From contig JAHFRP010000008.1 of the NCBI GenBank assembly GCA_023266195.1, positions 62,001 through 126,000 of the forward strand: DNA of 64,000 nt. The letters run 5' to 3'. Position 1 is the first letter of the stretch. Every line of letters starts with the position of its first letter. The notes beneath the pieces are model-generated. The model was given only the letters and a program-made list of their open reading frames with translations, was not told the origin of the DNA and searched no databases. Positions 39,840 through 51,532 of this stretch are shown piece by piece. Made by a program: the position numbers and the translations under genes. Source of the DNA: Sulfuricella sp. (GTDB taxonomy: Bacteria > Pseudomonadota > Gammaproteobacteria > Burkholderiales > Sulfuricellaceae).

Positions 39840-41510
39840 TTAAGCCCCCAGCATCTCCGCGGCGTGTTTGCGCGTGGTTTCGGTGATATCCACCCCGCCC
39901 AGCATGCGCGCGATTTCCTCGATGCGCGCAACCTGGTCCAGCACCTGGATGCGGCTGACGACGCTGCCGCCGGCGGCGCTCTTGCTGACCTGCCAGTGAT
40001 GGTTGCCCTGCGCCGCCACCTGCGGCAGGTGGGTGACGCACAGCACCTGGCGTTCGGCGCCGAGCTGCTTCAGGAGCTGGCCGACGATTTCCGCCACGCC
40101 GCCGCCGATGCCGACATCCACCTCGTCGAAGATCAGGGTGGGCACCCGCGAGACCTTGCTGGCGATGACCTGGATCGCCAGGCTGATGCGCGACAATTCG
40201 CCGCCGGAGGCGACCTTGGCCAGCGGCTTGGGTTGCAGGCCGCCGTGGGCGCCGACCAGGAATTCGATTTCCTCCAGGCCATGGGCGCTGCCAGTGGCGC
40301 CTTCTTGGGACGCGATTGCCGTCAGGGCCACTTCGAAGCGTCCGCCCGTCATGGCCAGCGTCTGCATCGTGGCGCTGACCTTTTCGCCCAGTTCCAGCGC
40401 GGCTTCCCGTCTGGCCGCGCTGAGCCGGCCGGCTGCGTCGAGATATCGTGCCTGGGCCGCCTGTTCGCGCTGGGCGTCGCCGCCGCCTGATTCGGCGCCG
40501 CGCAACTGGTCGAGCCGGGCTTGCTTTTCGGCCAGCAAATCGGGCAGTTGTTCCGGGCTGGCGCGGTACTTGCGCGCGGCGTCGTGCACGTCCGCCAGCC
40601 GCTGCTCGCACTGGGAAAGCCGTCCGGGGTCGAGGTCGAGGCGCTGCAAATAATGGCGCAAACCGTAAGCCGCTTCGCGCAGCTGCACTTCGGCCGGTTC
40701 GAGCAGCTCCAGCACTTCTTTCAGGCCCGCATCATGTTCGACCAGGTTGTTGAGGCGCGCGATCACGCCGTTGACCTGCGCCAGGCAGGCCGCATCCGCT
40801 TCCGACAGGGTTTCCAGGCCATACTGCGCGCCTTCCATCAGGCTCGCGGCATGGGTCAGGCGGCCGTGTTCGGCCTGCAATTCCTCCCACTCGGGGATGG
40901 AAAAATTCAGCGCCGCCAGTTCCTTTTCCTGCCATTCCAGCCGTTCCAGCTCTTCGGCATAGGCGGCGGCGTTTTTCTCGCGTTCCAGCCGCGCCCGCCT
41001 CAGCGCCTGCCATTCTTTCCAGGCCGCCGCGGTTTCCCTGGCTTGGCGGCCCAGCCCGGCATAGGCGTCGAGCAGGTCGCGCTGGGCGGATGTTTTGAGC
41101 AAGGACTGGTGGGCGTGCTGGCCGTGGATATCGACCAGGAATTCGCCCGCTTCGCGCAGCTGCTGAAGCGTGGCGGAGCGGCCGTTGACGAAGGCGCGCG
41201 AGCGGCCGCCGGCATCCACCACGCGCCGCATCAGGCACATGCCGGGATCGCCGGAAAGCTCGTTTTCGGCCAGCCAGGCTTCGAGCTGGGGCAGCTCGCC
41301 CAAGTCGAATTCCGCCTCGATTTCAGCCCGCTCGGCGCCGGCGCGCACCACGCCGGCATCGGCGCGCTCGCCCAGCACCAGCGAGAGGGCGTCGATCAGG
41401 ATCGACTTGCCCGCGCCGGTCTCGCCAGTGAGCACGGTGAAGCCGGGCTGGAATTCCAGCGCCAGCCGGTCGACGATGACGAAATCGCGGATGTTGAGGG
41501 TAAGGAGCAT
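39840..41510 (-). CDS. recN: DNA repair protein RecN
   Basis: 556 residues. SMC-like ATPase acting in double-strand break repair. Walker A in TVLTGETGAGKSILIDALSLVLG (~28-37), long coiled-coil middle, and a C-terminal half with KVASGGELSRISLAIQVIAS (signature) and TLIFDEVDVGIGGGVAEIVGQLL (Walker B), VTHLPQVAAQGNHHW. Its ATG directly follows the nadK stop (TAAATG), and GGAG precedes... on the minus strand no separate ribosome site is needed if translation is coupled. Confidence 0.96.
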   Translation of the reverse strand: MLLTLNIRDFVIVDRLALEFQPGFTVLTGETGAGKSILIDALSLVLGERADAGVVRAGAERAEIEAEFDLGELPQLEAWLAENELSGDPGMCLMRRVVDAGGRSRAFVNGRSATLQQLREAGEFLVDIHGQHAHQSLLKTSAQRDLLDAYAGLGRQARETAAAWKEWQALRRARLEREKNAAAYAEELERLEWQEKELAALNFSIPEWEELQAEHGRLTHAASLMEGAQYGLETLSEADAACLAQVNGVIARLNNLVEHDAGLKEVLELLEPAEVQLREAAYGLRHYLQRLDLDPGRLSQCEQRLADVHDAARKYRASPEQLPDLLAEKQARLDQLRGAESGGGDAQREQAAQARYLDAAGRLSAARREAALELGEKVSATMQTLAMTGGRFEVALTAIASQEGATGSAHGLEEIEFLVGAHGGLQPKPLAKVASGGELSRISLAIQVIASKVSRVPTLIFDEVDVGIGGGVAEIVGQLLKQLGAERQVLCVTHLPQVAAQGNHHWQVSKSAAGGSVVSRIQVLDQVARIEEIARMLGGVDITETTRKHAAEMLGA

Positions 41511-42383
41511 TTAGAGCTTCTCCCCCCAATGCAGCTTCCGCCGCAGCATGTCGTAATAGCTGTGGCCGAAGGGGTGGAGCAGGCGCACCATCTGTTTGGA
41601 GCGGCGCACGATCACCCAGTCGTTTTCCTGCAAGTCGAAATGGCGCTGGCCGTCGAAGTGCACGCGCGCGTCGTCGGCGTGGAGCAGCAGGATTTCGATG
41701 GTGCTTTCGCTGTTCACCGCGATCGGCCGGTTGCTCAGTGTGTGCGGGCAGATCGGCACCAGCACCACCGCTTCCAGCGTCGGATGCAGGATCGGTCCGC
41801 CGGAGGACAGCGCGTAGGCGGTGGAGCCGGTCGGGGTGGAGATGATCAGGCCATCGGAGCGCTGGCTATAGACGAACTGGCCGTCGACGAAGGCTTCCAG
41901 CTCGATCAGGCGCGCCGTTGCGCCCTTGCTCACTACCGCGTCGTTGAAGGCGGTGGCCTCGAACACGTTTTCCCCCTGGCGCCGGATGGTGACCGTGAGC
42001 AGGAAGCGGGATTCGCTCAGGTAGTCGCCGGCGAGCATCTCGGTCATGGTGTTCAGCATGGTGTCCACCGAGATGTCGGTGAGGAAGCCGAGCCGCCCCT
42101 GATTGATGCCGACCAGCGGCACGCCGTAGGTGTAGAGGGAACGGGCGATATTGAGCATGGTGCCGTCGCCGCCCAGCACCACCGCCAGATCGGCCCGCTC
42201 ACCGATTTCTTCCAGGCTTGCCGTGGGATAGGCGGCCATGCCGGTGCACTCCGCAGTCTGGCGCTCGACCAGGACGGGGTGGTCCCGTTCCGCGAGGAAC
42301 CCGGCCAGGCTCTGCAGCGAGTTGCCGATCTCCGGGCTGTTGTAGCGGCCGATCAGCGCAACGGTCTTGAAAATCTGTGTCAT
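41511..42383 (-). CDS. nadK: NAD kinase
   Basis: 290 residues. Phosphorylates NAD to NADP. GGDGTML motif at ~71-77 (ADLAVVLGGDGTMLNIARSL), GINQGRLGFLTD, and the second conserved block SDGLIISTPTGSTAYALSSGGPILHP. ATG at 42383 gives the family's usual N-terminus (MTQIFKTVALIGRYNSPEI); no clear ribosome site. Divergent from hrcA with 80 bases between; forms nadK-recN. Confidence 0.96.
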   Translation of the reverse strand: MTQIFKTVALIGRYNSPEIGNSLQSLAGFLAERDHPVLVERQTAECTGMAAYPTASLEEIGERADLAVVLGGDGTMLNIARSLYTYGVPLVGINQGRLGFLTDISVDTMLNTMTEMLAGDYLSESRFLLTVTIRRQGENVFEATAFNDAVVSKGATARLIELEAFVDGQFVYSQRSDGLIISTPTGSTAYALSSGGPILHPTLEAVVLVPICPHTLSNRPIAVNSESTIEILLLHADDARVHFDGQRHFDLQENDWVIVRRSKQMVRLLHPFGHSYYDMLRRKLHWGEKL

Positions 42384-42463
42384 GGCGCAAATTAGAACAT
42401 TAATGGGCGCGGATGGCAAAACGAAACCGACCCGCTTCTACGCCCCAAACTTTTGGTGGTAAC

Positions 42464-43525
42464 ATGACTCAAACCCGCATCGCGCATAAGGCGCAACCTG
42501 GATTCATGATAGACAAACGCGCGCAAATCCTGCTTAAAACCCTGGTGGAACGCTATATCAGCGAGGGCCAGCCGATCGGCTCCCGTACGCTGTCCAGGTA
42601 TTCCGGTCTGGATCTCTCTCCCGCCACCATCCGCAACGTCATGTCCGACCTGGAAGAGGCCGGCCTGATTGCCAGCCCGCACACCTCCGCCGGCCGCATC
42701 CCCACGCCGCGCGGCTATCGCTTCTTCGTCGATAGCCTGCTGACGGTGCAGCCGCTCGATGCGGTCGAGATGCACCAGCTGGAAAACCAGCTGCATGCCA
42801 ACGATCCGCAGAAGCTGATCGCCTCCGCCTCGAAGCTGCTCGCCGACCTGACCCAGTTCGCGGGGATCGTGATGACGCCCAAGCGGCGCAGCGTCGCCTT
42901 CCGTCATATCGAATTCGTCAATCTGTCCGACAAGCGCATCCTCCTGATCCTGGTCACCGCCGACGACAGCGTGCAGAATCGCATCATCCTGACCGAGAAG
43001 GCGTATACCGCGTCTGAGCTGACGCAGGCGGCCAATTTTCTCAACCAGCACTACGCCGGATGCACGCTGGAAGAGGTGCGCGGCAAGATGCAGGCCGAAC
43101 TGAGACAACTGCACCATGACATGACCGCGCTCATGACGGTGGCGCTGGAGGCGGGCAACGACGCCATCAACGAGGGAGCCGAAAGCTACGTGCTGTCGGG
43201 CGAGCGCAAGCTGCTGCATGTGCAGGACCTGTCGTCCAACATGGCCTCCCTGCGCAAGCTGTTCGATGCGTTCGATCAGAAAACCACGCTGATCCAGCTG
43301 CTCGACGTCACCCAGCAGGCGCACGGCGTGCAGATTTTTATCGGCGGCGAATCCGGCAGCATGCCGCTGGACGAGTGCAGCATGGTCACCGCGCCCTACG
43401 AAGTTGACGGGCAGGTGGTCGGCACCGTCGGCGTGATCGGCCCGACCCGGATGGCCTACGAGCGCATCATCCCGATCGTGGATGTCACCGCCAAGCTGCT
43501 TTCCAGCGCGCTTTCCTATCATTGA
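42464..43525 (+). CDS. hrcA: Heat-inducible transcription repressor HrcA
   Basis: 353 residues. Winged-helix repressor of chaperone genes. [33 protein letters not shown] and [30 protein letters not shown] form the DNA-binding part; the GAF-like core ends in the conserved [25 protein letters not shown] 42464 has GGTGG upstream; ATG 42506 (MIDKRAQ) is an alternative nearer to the family's usual start. HrcA normally binds the CIRCE element, but I find none before grpE or hrcA here. Confidence 0.93.
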   Translation: MTQTRIAHKAQPGFMIDKRAQILLKTLVERYISEGQPIGSRTLSRYSGLDLSPATIRNVMSDLEEAGLIASPHTSAGRIPTPRGYRFFVDSLLTVQPLDAVEMHQLENQLHANDPQKLIASASKLLADLTQFAGIVMTPKRRSVAFRHIEFVNLSDKRILLILVTADDSVQNRIILTEKAYTASELTQAANFLNQHYAGCTLEEVRGKMQAELRQLHHDMTALMTVALEAGNDAINEGAESYVLSGERKLLHVQDLSSNMASLRKLFDAFDQKTTLIQLLDVTQQAHGVQIFIGGESGSMPLDECSMVTAPYEVDGQVVGTVGVIGPTRMAYERIIPIVDVTAKLLSSALSYH

Positions 43526-43533
43526 TGCGCAAC

Positions 43534-43550
43534 GGCGGGCGGAGCCCGCC
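43534..43550 (+). terminator. GC hairpin after hrcA
   Basis: GGCGGGC-GGA-GCCCGCC, nine bases after the hrcA stop codon. A compact stem without a T tract, so possibly a weak or factor-dependent stop before hemH. Confidence 0.4.
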
Positions 43551-43610
43551 CTCCACTCGCGTCCTGAGTTCCAGTAAGATCGCGCTCAAGACTTTCCGCT
43601 CAGGATCAAC

Positions 43611-44780
43611 ATGTATCTTCCCGAACCGCCGCACCATCACGGCACACCCGGCCGCATCGGCGTCCTCCTGATCAACCTTGGCACACCCGAGGCGCCGACC
43701 GCGGCGGCGGTGAAGCCCTATCTCAGGGAATTCCTCAGCGATCCGCGCGTGGTGGAAGTGCCGCGCGCCCTGTGGTGGCCGATCCTGCATGGCTTCATTC
43801 TCACCACCCGCCCCGGAAAATCGGCGGAAAAATACGGCCTGATCTGGACGGCGGAAGGTTCGCCGCTGCTGCTGCACGCACAGCGCCAGGCCAAGCTGCT
43901 GCAGGGTTATCTCGGTGAAATGCTGCGGTCTTCGCCACCGTCAGCCCCGCCGGATTCCCGCAGCGATGCGGCGACCGCGGCGAGAGGGGAGAGGGAGCCA
44001 TCGACCGTCCCGGATGGGACGGGCTCTGTTTTGATCGAATTCGCCATGCGCTACGGCAACCCCTCCATCGCGGCGGGGCTGGACAAGCTCAAGCGGGGGC
44101 ATTGCGACCGCATCCTGATCGTCCCGCTCTATCCGCAATACGCCGCCAGCAGCACCGCTTCGGCCTTCGACGGGGTGTTCGCGGCGCTGAAAGAAATGCG
44201 CAATGTCCCCGAAATCCGCACTGTCCGCAGCTTTCACGATCATCCCGCCTACATTGGCGCGCTGGCCGCCAGCGTGCGCGAGGATTGGCAGAGGAACGGG
44301 CGGCCCGACGTGCTGCTGATGAGTTTTCACGGCGTGCCGCGCAAAAGCCTGGACCAGGGCGACCCCTACCACTGCGAATGCCAGAACACCGGCCGGCTGC
44401 TGGCCGAGGCTCTGCAACTCGAGCCGCAGCAATACCGCATCACGTTCCAGTCGCGCTTCGGCCGCGCCGAGTGGCTGAAACCTTACACCGCGGCGACGCT
44501 GCATGAGCTCGGCAGGCAGGGCGTCAAACGGGTGGACGCGATCTGTCCCGGCTTTGTCGGCGACTGCCTGGAAACGCTGGAGGAAATCGCCATGGAAGGC
44601 AAGGCCGCCTTTCTCGGCGCCGGCGGCGGCAGCTATCGCTACATCCCCTGCCTCAACGAACGTCCGGACTGGATCGAGGCGCTGCGCGCCATCGTCGCCG
44701 AACACCTGCACGGCTGGACTGGCGCCGGACCGGATGCGTCGTCCCGCGGGCGCGCGCTGGCAATGGGGGCGAAAGACTGA
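43611..44780 (+). CDS. hemH: Ferrochelatase with an ~35-residue in-frame insertion
   Basis: 389 residues against about 350-365 usual. Inserts iron into protoporphyrin IX. Conserved [33 protein letters not shown], the catalytic-site His in [38 protein letters not shown] and [16 protein letters not shown]. After [12 protein letters not shown] comes an unusual Ser/Pro/Ala/Arg-rich stretch (~105-139) before [13 protein letters not shown]. Its DNA (about 43923-44028) contains CCGTCCC-GGAT-GGGACGG and GAGAGGGGAGAGGGAG, resembling the palindromic repeats of this genome. Ribosome site AGGATC before ATG 43611. Confidence 0.93.
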   Translation: MYLPEPPHHHGTPGRIGVLLINLGTPEAPTAAAVKPYLREFLSDPRVVEVPRALWWPILHGFILTTRPGKSAEKYGLIWTAEGSPLLLHAQRQAKLLQGYLGEMLRSSPPSAPPDSRSDAATAARGEREPSTVPDGTGSVLIEFAMRYGNPSIAAGLDKLKRGHCDRILIVPLYPQYAASSTASAFDGVFAALKEMRNVPEIRTVRSFHDHPAYIGALAASVREDWQRNGRPDVLLMSFHGVPRKSLDQGDPYHCECQNTGRLLAEALQLEPQQYRITFQSRFGRAEWLKPYTAATLHELGRQGVKRVDAICPGFVGDCLETLEEIAMEGKAAFLGAGGGSYRYIPCLNERPDWIEALRAIVAEHLHGWTGAGPDASSRGRALAMGAKD

Positions 44781-44856
44781 AAAATGTTTCCGATCAGGGG
44801 ATAGGAAAAGCCGCATAGCAGCACAATCCCCGATCCCAATATTTCGCCCTCCCTCC

Positions 44857-44885
44857 TCTTGAAATAAAACTCCCGCACCCCACAT
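44857..44885 (+). promoter_or_regulatory. Sigma-32 (RpoH) promoter of grpE
   Basis: TCTTGAAA at 44857-44864 (-35) and CCCCACAT at 44878-44885 (-10), 13 bases apart, match the heat-shock consensus CTTGAAA-N(11-15)-CCCCATNT well. It should drive grpE and probably dnaK-dnaJ. Confidence 0.85.
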
Positions 44886-44913
44886 ACGGTTGCATTGTCA
44901 TCAGGAGGACGTC

Positions 44914-45489
44914 ATGCAACCCGAAGATCAAAAAAACAAGGTCGAACAGGAAGAATTCCTTGAAAAGCTGGACGAGCGTTCGGCTGAGGGCGAAGCCGGC
45001 GCCGAAGGCGAGGCCGGCGAATTCATGCCGAGCCTGGAAGAACTGCTCAAGCAGGCCGAGCTTGCCGCGCAGGAACACCACGACGCGTGGCTGCGCGCCA
45101 AGGCCGACGCGGAAAACATCCGCAAGCGCACCCAGCTGGAAATCGCCAACGCCCACAAGTTCGCCGTCGAAGGCTTTTCGTCCGAATTGCTGGCCGTCAA
45201 GGACAGCCTGGAAGCCGCTCTCAAGGTGGAAACCAGCGACCTGGCCAGCATGAAAAGCGGCGTCGAGCTGACTCTGAAGCAGCTGGTCTCTGCGTTCGAA
45301 AAATTCAATCTCAGTGAAATCTCGCCGGTCGGCGAAAAATTCGATCCCCACAAGCACCAGGCGATGAGCATGGTCGAGGCCGACGCCGCGCCCAATACCG
45401 TGGTCAACGTCCTGCAAAAAGGCTATCTGCTGCACGAGCGCGTGCTGCGCCCGGCCTTGGTGATCGTGGCCAAGGCCAAAGAGTCTTGA
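44914..45489 (+). CDS. grpE: Nucleotide exchange factor GrpE
   Basis: 191 residues. Releases ADP from DnaK. Acidic N-terminus, long coiled coil ([34 protein letters not shown]), and a C-terminal beta domain ([45 protein letters not shown]). ATG 44914 follows a perfect AGGAGG at 44903-44908; an earlier in-frame ATG at 44890 lacks one. Confidence 0.96.
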   Translation: MQPEDQKNKVEQEEFLEKLDERSAEGEAGAEGEAGEFMPSLEELLKQAELAAQEHHDAWLRAKADAENIRKRTQLEIANAHKFAVEGFSSELLAVKDSLEAALKVETSDLASMKSGVELTLKQLVSAFEKFNLSEISPVGEKFDPHKHQAMSMVEADAAPNTVVNVLQKGYLLHERVLRPALVIVAKAKES

Positions 45490-45590
45490 AAAAAGGCGGG
45501 CCAACACAATATTGGGAATAGGGATTTATCGCCACCGATGCAATGAAACAGCCGGCGGTTATCGGAAATTCGATTTTTAAAGGAAAAAAC

Positions 45591-47510
<1,920 letters not shown>

Positions 47511-47519
47511 AACCTGTTA

Positions 47520-47598
47520 ACCGCGGAGGACGCGGAGGGCGCAGAGGAAAACACCCCAATCTGGTTGCTTCCTCCGCGTCCTCCGCGTCCTCTGCGGT
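47520..47598. repeat. Inverted repeat pair (CCGCGGAGGACGCGGAGG family) between dnaK and dnaJ
   Basis: Left arm 47520-47548 (ACCGCGGAGGACGCGGAGGG...) and right arm 47570-47598 are nearly perfect complements around ~21 bases. Same family as 20164-20235. The hairpin occupies almost the whole gap and ends 14 bases before the dnaJ start, so it may tune the DnaK:DnaJ ratio. Confidence 0.8.
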
Positions 47599-47612
47599 AA
47601 AGATTGGCCATT

Positions 47613-48740
47613 ATGTCAAAACGCGACTACTACGAAGTCCTTGGCGTCAACAAGGATGCCAACGACGACGAGATCAAGAAAGCTTATCGCAAGCTCGCGA
47701 TGAAGTTCCATCCGGACCGCAATCCGGACAACCCCAAGGCGGAAGACCATTTCAAGGAAGCCAAGGAGGCTTACGAGATCCTGTCCGACGCCAAGAAACG
47801 CTCGGCCTATGACCAGTACGGCCACGCCGGCATCGACCAGCAGGCCGGCATGGGCGGCGCGGGCGGCTTCAGCGGCGGGTTCGCCGACGCCTTCGGCGAC
47901 ATCTTCGGCGACATCTTCGGCGGCGCCGGCGGGCGCGGCGGACGCTCCAACGTCTACCGCGGCGCCGACCTGCGCTACAACCTGGAAATCTCGCTGGAAG
48001 AAGCCGCGCGCGGCACCGAAACCAAGATACGCATTCCCACCATGGCGGAATGCGAAACCTGCCACGGCTCCGGCGCCAAGGCCGGCACCAAGCCTGAAAC
48101 CTGCCCGACCTGCGCGGGCCACGGCCAGGTGCGGATGCAGCAGGGCTTCTTCTCGATCCAGCAGGCCTGCCCCAAATGCCACGGCAGCGGCAAGGTCATC
48201 GCCAACCCCTGTCCGACCTGCTCAGGCAGCGGCCGCGTCAAGCAATACAAGACCCTGGCGGTGAAGATTCCCTCCGGCGTCGACGAGGGCGACCGCATCC
48301 GTCTGTCGGGCGAGGGTGAGGCCGGCGTCAATGGCGGCCCGCCGGGCGACCTCTACGTGGTGATCCAGATCAAGCCGCACACCGTGTTCCAGCGCGACCA
48401 CAACGATCTGCACTGCGAAATGCCGATCAGCTTCACCACCGCGGCGCTGGGCGGCGAAATCGAGATTCCCACGCTGGACGGCCACGCCAAGATCAAGATT
48501 CCGGCGGAAACCCAGTCGGGCAAGGTGCTCCGGCTGCGCGGCAAGGGCATCAAGGGCGTGCGCAGCAGCACGCACGGCGACCTGCTCTGCCACCTGGTGG
48601 TGGAAACCCCGGTCAGCCTGACCGAGCGCCAGAAGGAACTGCTGCGCGAGCTGGAAACCCTCAGCGGGGAGGATAGCGCCCGCCACAACCCGCGCGCCAA
48701 GTCGTGGATGAACAAGGTAAAGGAGTTTTTTGGGCAGTAA
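47613..48740 (+). CDS. dnaJ: Chaperone DnaJ (Hsp40)
   Basis: 375 residues. J domain with [33 protein letters not shown] (HPD), a Gly/Phe-rich linker, four zinc motifs [24 protein letters not shown] and CPTCSGSG (~147-210), and substrate-binding C-terminal domains. Complete. ATG 47613 is preferred; no strong ribosome site is visible between the repeat and the start. Confidence 0.97.
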   Translation: MSKRDYYEVLGVNKDANDDEIKKAYRKLAMKFHPDRNPDNPKAEDHFKEAKEAYEILSDAKKRSAYDQYGHAGIDQQAGMGGAGGFSGGFADAFGDIFGDIFGGAGGRGGRSNVYRGADLRYNLEISLEEAARGTETKIRIPTMAECETCHGSGAKAGTKPETCPTCAGHGQVRMQQGFFSIQQACPKCHGSGKVIANPCPTCSGSGRVKQYKTLAVKIPSGVDEGDRIRLSGEGEAGVNGGPPGDLYVVIQIKPHTVFQRDHNDLHCEMPISFTTAALGGEIEIPTLDGHAKIKIPAETQSGKVLRLRGKGIKGVRSSTHGDLLCHLVVETPVSLTERQKELLRELETLSGEDSARHNPRAKSWMNKVKEFFGQ

Positions 48741-48760
48741 TCATTCCTTGCTGACATCGA

Positions 48761-48787
48761 AAGGGAGGCGCGATGCCTCCCTTTTTT
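48761..48787 (+). terminator. Rho-independent terminator after dnaJ
   Basis: AAGGGAGGC-GCGAT-GCCTCCCTTTTTT: nine-base stem, five-base loop and a T tract, 21 bases past the stop. A textbook end of the grpE-dnaK-dnaJ transcript. Confidence 0.9.
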
Positions 48788-48834
48788 GTTGCCTTGGGCG
48801 CCATCGCCGCCCCAGCGATGGAAGCGCAACCCCT

Positions 48835-48891
48835 GTAGGAGTGCAGCTTGCTGCGCGAACGGTTTTGTCGCCCGGTGAATCGGGCTCCTAC
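48835..48891. repeat. GTAGGAG...CTCCTAC palindromic repeat
   Basis: GTAGGAGTGCAGCTTGCTGC at 48835 and CTCCTAC at 48885-48891 bracket two inner hairpins (GCAGCTTGCTGC and CCCGGTGAATCGGG). The GTAGGAG head resembles REP-type extragenic palindromes of proteobacteria. It lies between the convergent dnaJ and cysS genes. Confidence 0.6.
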
Positions 48892-48962
48892 GAAGCAACG
48901 CCTCGCGAGCTCACGTTAAAAACGATGGTTGGTGGGAATGCAGGCGCAAATAAACGCCAAGG

Positions 48963-50330
48963 CTACATACGCCGCCACACCGTGCCCTGCGGCGTATCTT
49001 CGAGCACGATGCCGGCGTCCAGCAGTTCCTTGCGGATGCGGTCCGCTTCGGTAAAGTTCTTCGCCTTTTTCGCCGTCACCCGTTCCGCGATCAAGCGTTC
49101 GATGTGCCCGGCGTCAACCGCCGAATCCGTTGCGCTTCCTTGCAGGAAGGCGCCGGCGTCGCGTTGCAGCAGCCCCAGCGCACCGCCCAGCGACTTGAGC
49201 TGCGCGGCAAGTTGCGGATCGCCGGTTTTGTTGACTTCGCCGGCAAGGTCGAACAGCACCGCGACCGCTTCGGGCGTGTTGAAATCGTCCTCCATCGCCG
49301 CCCTGAATGCCGCGGCGTAAGAATTGTCCGCGATGGAAATGTCCTCCGGCGGCACGTTCTTCAAAGCCGTATAGAGCCGCGTCAGCGCCCCCTTGGCGTC
49401 GTCCAGATGCTGGTCGGAATAGTTCAGCGGGCTGCGGTAATGGGCGCGCAGGATGAAAAAGCGCAGCACTTCTGCATCGTAGCGTTCGAGCACTTCGCGG
49501 ATGGTGAAAAAGTTGCCCAGCGACTTCGACATCTTCTCGTTGTCCACCCGCACGAAGCCGTTGTGTATCCAGTAGTTGACGTGCTGGTGGCCGTGCGTGC
49601 CCTCGCTCTGGGCGATTTCGTTCTCGTGATGGGGAAATTGCAGGTCGGCGCCGCCGCCGTGGATGTCGAAATGCTCGCCGAGCAGGGCGTCGCTCATCAC
49701 CGAGCACTCGATGTGCCAGCCCGGCCGTCCCGCCCCCCAGGGCGAATCCCATTGCGGCTCGCCCGGTTTGGCCGATTTCCACAGCACGAAGTCGAGCGGG
49801 TCGCGCTTGCCTTCCGCCACGCCCACCCGCTCCCCGGCGCGCAGGTCGTCCAGCGATTTGCCCGAGAGCTTGCCGTAGCCGGGAAAGTCGTGCACCGAAT
49901 AGCACACGTCGCCGCTATCCGCGACATAGGCCAAGCCCTTGTCCATCAGCGCCCGGATCATGGCGATCATGCCCGGCACATATTGGGTGGCGCGCGGTTC
50001 GTAGCCGGGCTTTTCCACTCCCAGCCGGGCGGCGTCCTCGTCCATCGCCGCGATGAAGCGGCCGGTCAGGGCGTCGATCGGCTCGTGATTTTCTGCAGCA
50101 CGCTTGATGATCTTGTCGTCGATATCGGTGATGTTGCGCACATAAGTGACGTCAAGGCCGGACGCCTTCAGCCAGCGCTGCACCATGTCGAATACCACCA
50201 GCACCCGCGCATGTCCAAGGTGACAGTAATCGTAAACCGTCATGCCGCAAACATACATGCGGACCTTGCCCGGTTCGATGGGAATGAAATCCTGCTTGGA
50301 GCGGGTGAGGGAATTGTAGATTTTCAGCAT
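48963..50330 (-). CDS. cysS: Cysteine--tRNA ligase
   Basis: 455 residues, class I synthetase. [42 protein letters not shown] has the zinc Cys28 and the HIGH-type HLGH. Further zinc ligands are in [11 protein letters not shown] and [20 protein letters not shown]. The KMSKS loop is [17 protein letters not shown] normal C-terminal anticodon domain follows. ATG 50330. Confidence 0.97.
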   Translation of the reverse strand: MLKIYNSLTRSKQDFIPIEPGKVRMYVCGMTVYDYCHLGHARVLVVFDMVQRWLKASGLDVTYVRNITDIDDKIIKRAAENHEPIDALTGRFIAAMDEDAARLGVEKPGYEPRATQYVPGMIAMIRALMDKGLAYVADSGDVCYSVHDFPGYGKLSGKSLDDLRAGERVGVAEGKRDPLDFVLWKSAKPGEPQWDSPWGAGRPGWHIECSVMSDALLGEHFDIHGGGADLQFPHHENEIAQSEGTHGHQHVNYWIHNGFVRVDNEKMSKSLGNFFTIREVLERYDAEVLRFFILRAHYRSPLNYSDQHLDDAKGALTRLYTALKNVPPEDISIADNSYAAAFRAAMEDDFNTPEAVAVLFDLAGEVNKTGDPQLAAQLKSLGGALGLLQRDAGAFLQGSATDSAVDAGHIERLIAERVTAKKAKNFTEADRIRKELLDAGIVLEDTPQGTVWRRM

Positions 50331-50449
50331 GGTATATCGTTATCAGAAGTGAAGGCCTGCATTTTACAGACAGCGGGTCGGCTTGTCCCGCAACGCGGCA
50401 AGCCGTTGACCCGGCAGTTCTTGAATTCATTCACCATGGAAGACGGCGC

Positions 50450-50638
50450 ATGAAGCGGAAAAAGGTGGTCTCTTCGGTGCTGCTCTCGATCGGCTACGAC
50501 ATGACGACCGGCACGCTCGAAATCGAGTTCAACAGCGGCTCGGTTTATCGGTATTACGACGTCCCTGAGCCGATTTACGAGCAGCTTATGACGGCGGAAT
50601 CCAAAGGCGGATTCTTCAATGCATGTAGGGAGCAATGA
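50450..50638 (+). CDS. KTSC domain protein, 3' end altered by a REP
   Basis: 62 residues: SSVLLSIGYDMTTGTLEIEFNSGSVYRYYDVPEPIYEQLMTAESKGGFFN, then ACREQ-stop. KTSC domains are short and often linked to RNA or DNA functions, with no fixed role. Homologues usually continue with a basic tail after FFN; here the sequence runs into a REP at 50629 and stops. Probably slightly truncated. Confidence 0.7.
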   Translation: MKRKKVVSSVLLSIGYDMTTGTLEIEFNSGSVYRYYDVPEPIYEQLMTAESKGGFFNACREQ

Positions 50639-50655
50639 GCGCAGCCCATTGCTCC
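50629..50655. repeat. GGAGCAATG/CATTGCTCC palindrome
   Basis: GGAGCAATG at 50629-50637 and CATTGCTCC at 50647-50655 around AGCGCAGCC, headed by GTA. A REP-like hairpin supplying the end of the KTSC reading frame. The following 50656-50838 contains repeated ATCACGAAATAGGG(GCCAGGTC) fragments of the element described next, and no gene. Confidence 0.7.
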
Positions 50656-50838
50656 GAATGTTGGCGGATACCTACGGCGCAATGTCCGCTGGTTATTGCG
50701 TCCTTGCTGACCCCGAATTGTTTTGCGGAATTTTACCTTAAACCGGCCTTATGGAGCATCACTCTTATTCGGCGGCCTGTTTTTTCACCTAGCCGGATAG
50801 CATCACGAAATAGGGGCCAGGTCCATCACGAAATAGGG

Positions 50839-50916
50839 TAGCGAAATAGGGGCCAGGTCTAGCATCATGGTATATCGGAAATATGGCATTGGCGTGCTAC
50901 AATGCTAGACCTGACC
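50839..50916. repeat. 78-bp palindromic MITE-like element, copy 1
   Basis: Starts TAGCGAAATAGGGGCCAGGTC and ends CTAGACCTGACC, with terminal inverted repeats of the type GGTCAGGTCTAG/CTAGACCTGACC and a near-symmetric centre (ATGGTATATCGGAAATATGGCAT). Copy 2, same length and direction, lies at 59521-59598. The integrase gene is interrupted here. Confidence 0.8.
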
Positions 50917-51376
50917 GTACGCAGTAATTCGCCCGCAGCCGCACGCACTCCATCAACCGCAAGCCGCCGCCATACAACAAACTCGCCATCAACCACAACG
51001 AGCCATCCAACCTATTCAGCACGGACTTGACTTCGCTCACGGTCAACACCACCGGCAAGCGTTGCGGCGTTTTTGCCTGCGTCACATTGTCCAGCCAGGG
51101 CAACTCAATTGCCAACACCTCGCGATAAAGAAACAGCAACGCGCTCTTCGCCTGATTTTGGGTCGAAGCCGCCACCTTTCCCGCCACCGCCAGATGCGAC
51201 AAAAAAGCCTCCACTTCCGGCGCGCCCATCCGCGCCGGGTGAGTCTTGTCATGAAACAAAATATATCGTTTAATCCAATCCAGATAAACCCGTTCTGTGC
51301 GAATGCTGTAATGCTTGACTCGCAAGATGGATTGCACTTGATCGAGCAGTTTTGGCGGGTTCGCGGGGTTCGGCAT
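50897..51376 (-). pseudogene. intI: Integron integrase, C-terminally truncated
   Basis: 159 residues remain of about 320-340. The N-terminal SAM-like domain (LLDQVQSILRVKHYSIRTERVYLDWIKRYILFHDKTHPARMG ... STQNQAKSALLFLYREVL) and the start of the catalytic domain (ASLLYGGGLRLMECVRLR, with the first catalytic Arg) are clear and typical of IntI. The remainder, including the IntI-specific insertion, HxxR and the nucleophilic Tyr, is lost at the palindromic element; the last ~12 residues are read from that element. Transcribed away from the cassettes, the standard integron arrangement. Confidence 0.88.
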
Positions 51377-51516
51377 GATGGCGTGTTAAATTCCCGAGCT
51401 AAGCCCGATAAAAATCGGTTTGCCTTGATTTTAAATTATGTTTACAAGTTATGCCATGTATATAAACCAACCCGATAAAATTTTAGGTATTTTATCGGGG
51501 TCTACTTTACGTTGGG
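51377..51516 (+). other. Integron attI region with 10-bp-arm palindrome
   Basis: The 135 bases between intI and the first cassette junction (GTTGGGGG at 51511). They hold CCCGATAAAA (51471-51480) facing TTTTATCGGG (51490-51499), plus another CCCGATAAAA at 51403-51412 in direct orientation. The repeats may be integrase-binding sites of attI or a terminator. A cassette promoter would be expected here; TTTACA at 51440-51445 is a possible -35, without a convincing partner. Confidence 0.55.
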
Positions 51517-51532
51517 GGCCATAGGAACCACC

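Noticed and set aside
44781-44913. CIRCE element before grpE
   Set aside because: No TTAGCACTC/GAGTGCTAA inverted repeat is present; only the sigma-32 promoter is clear.
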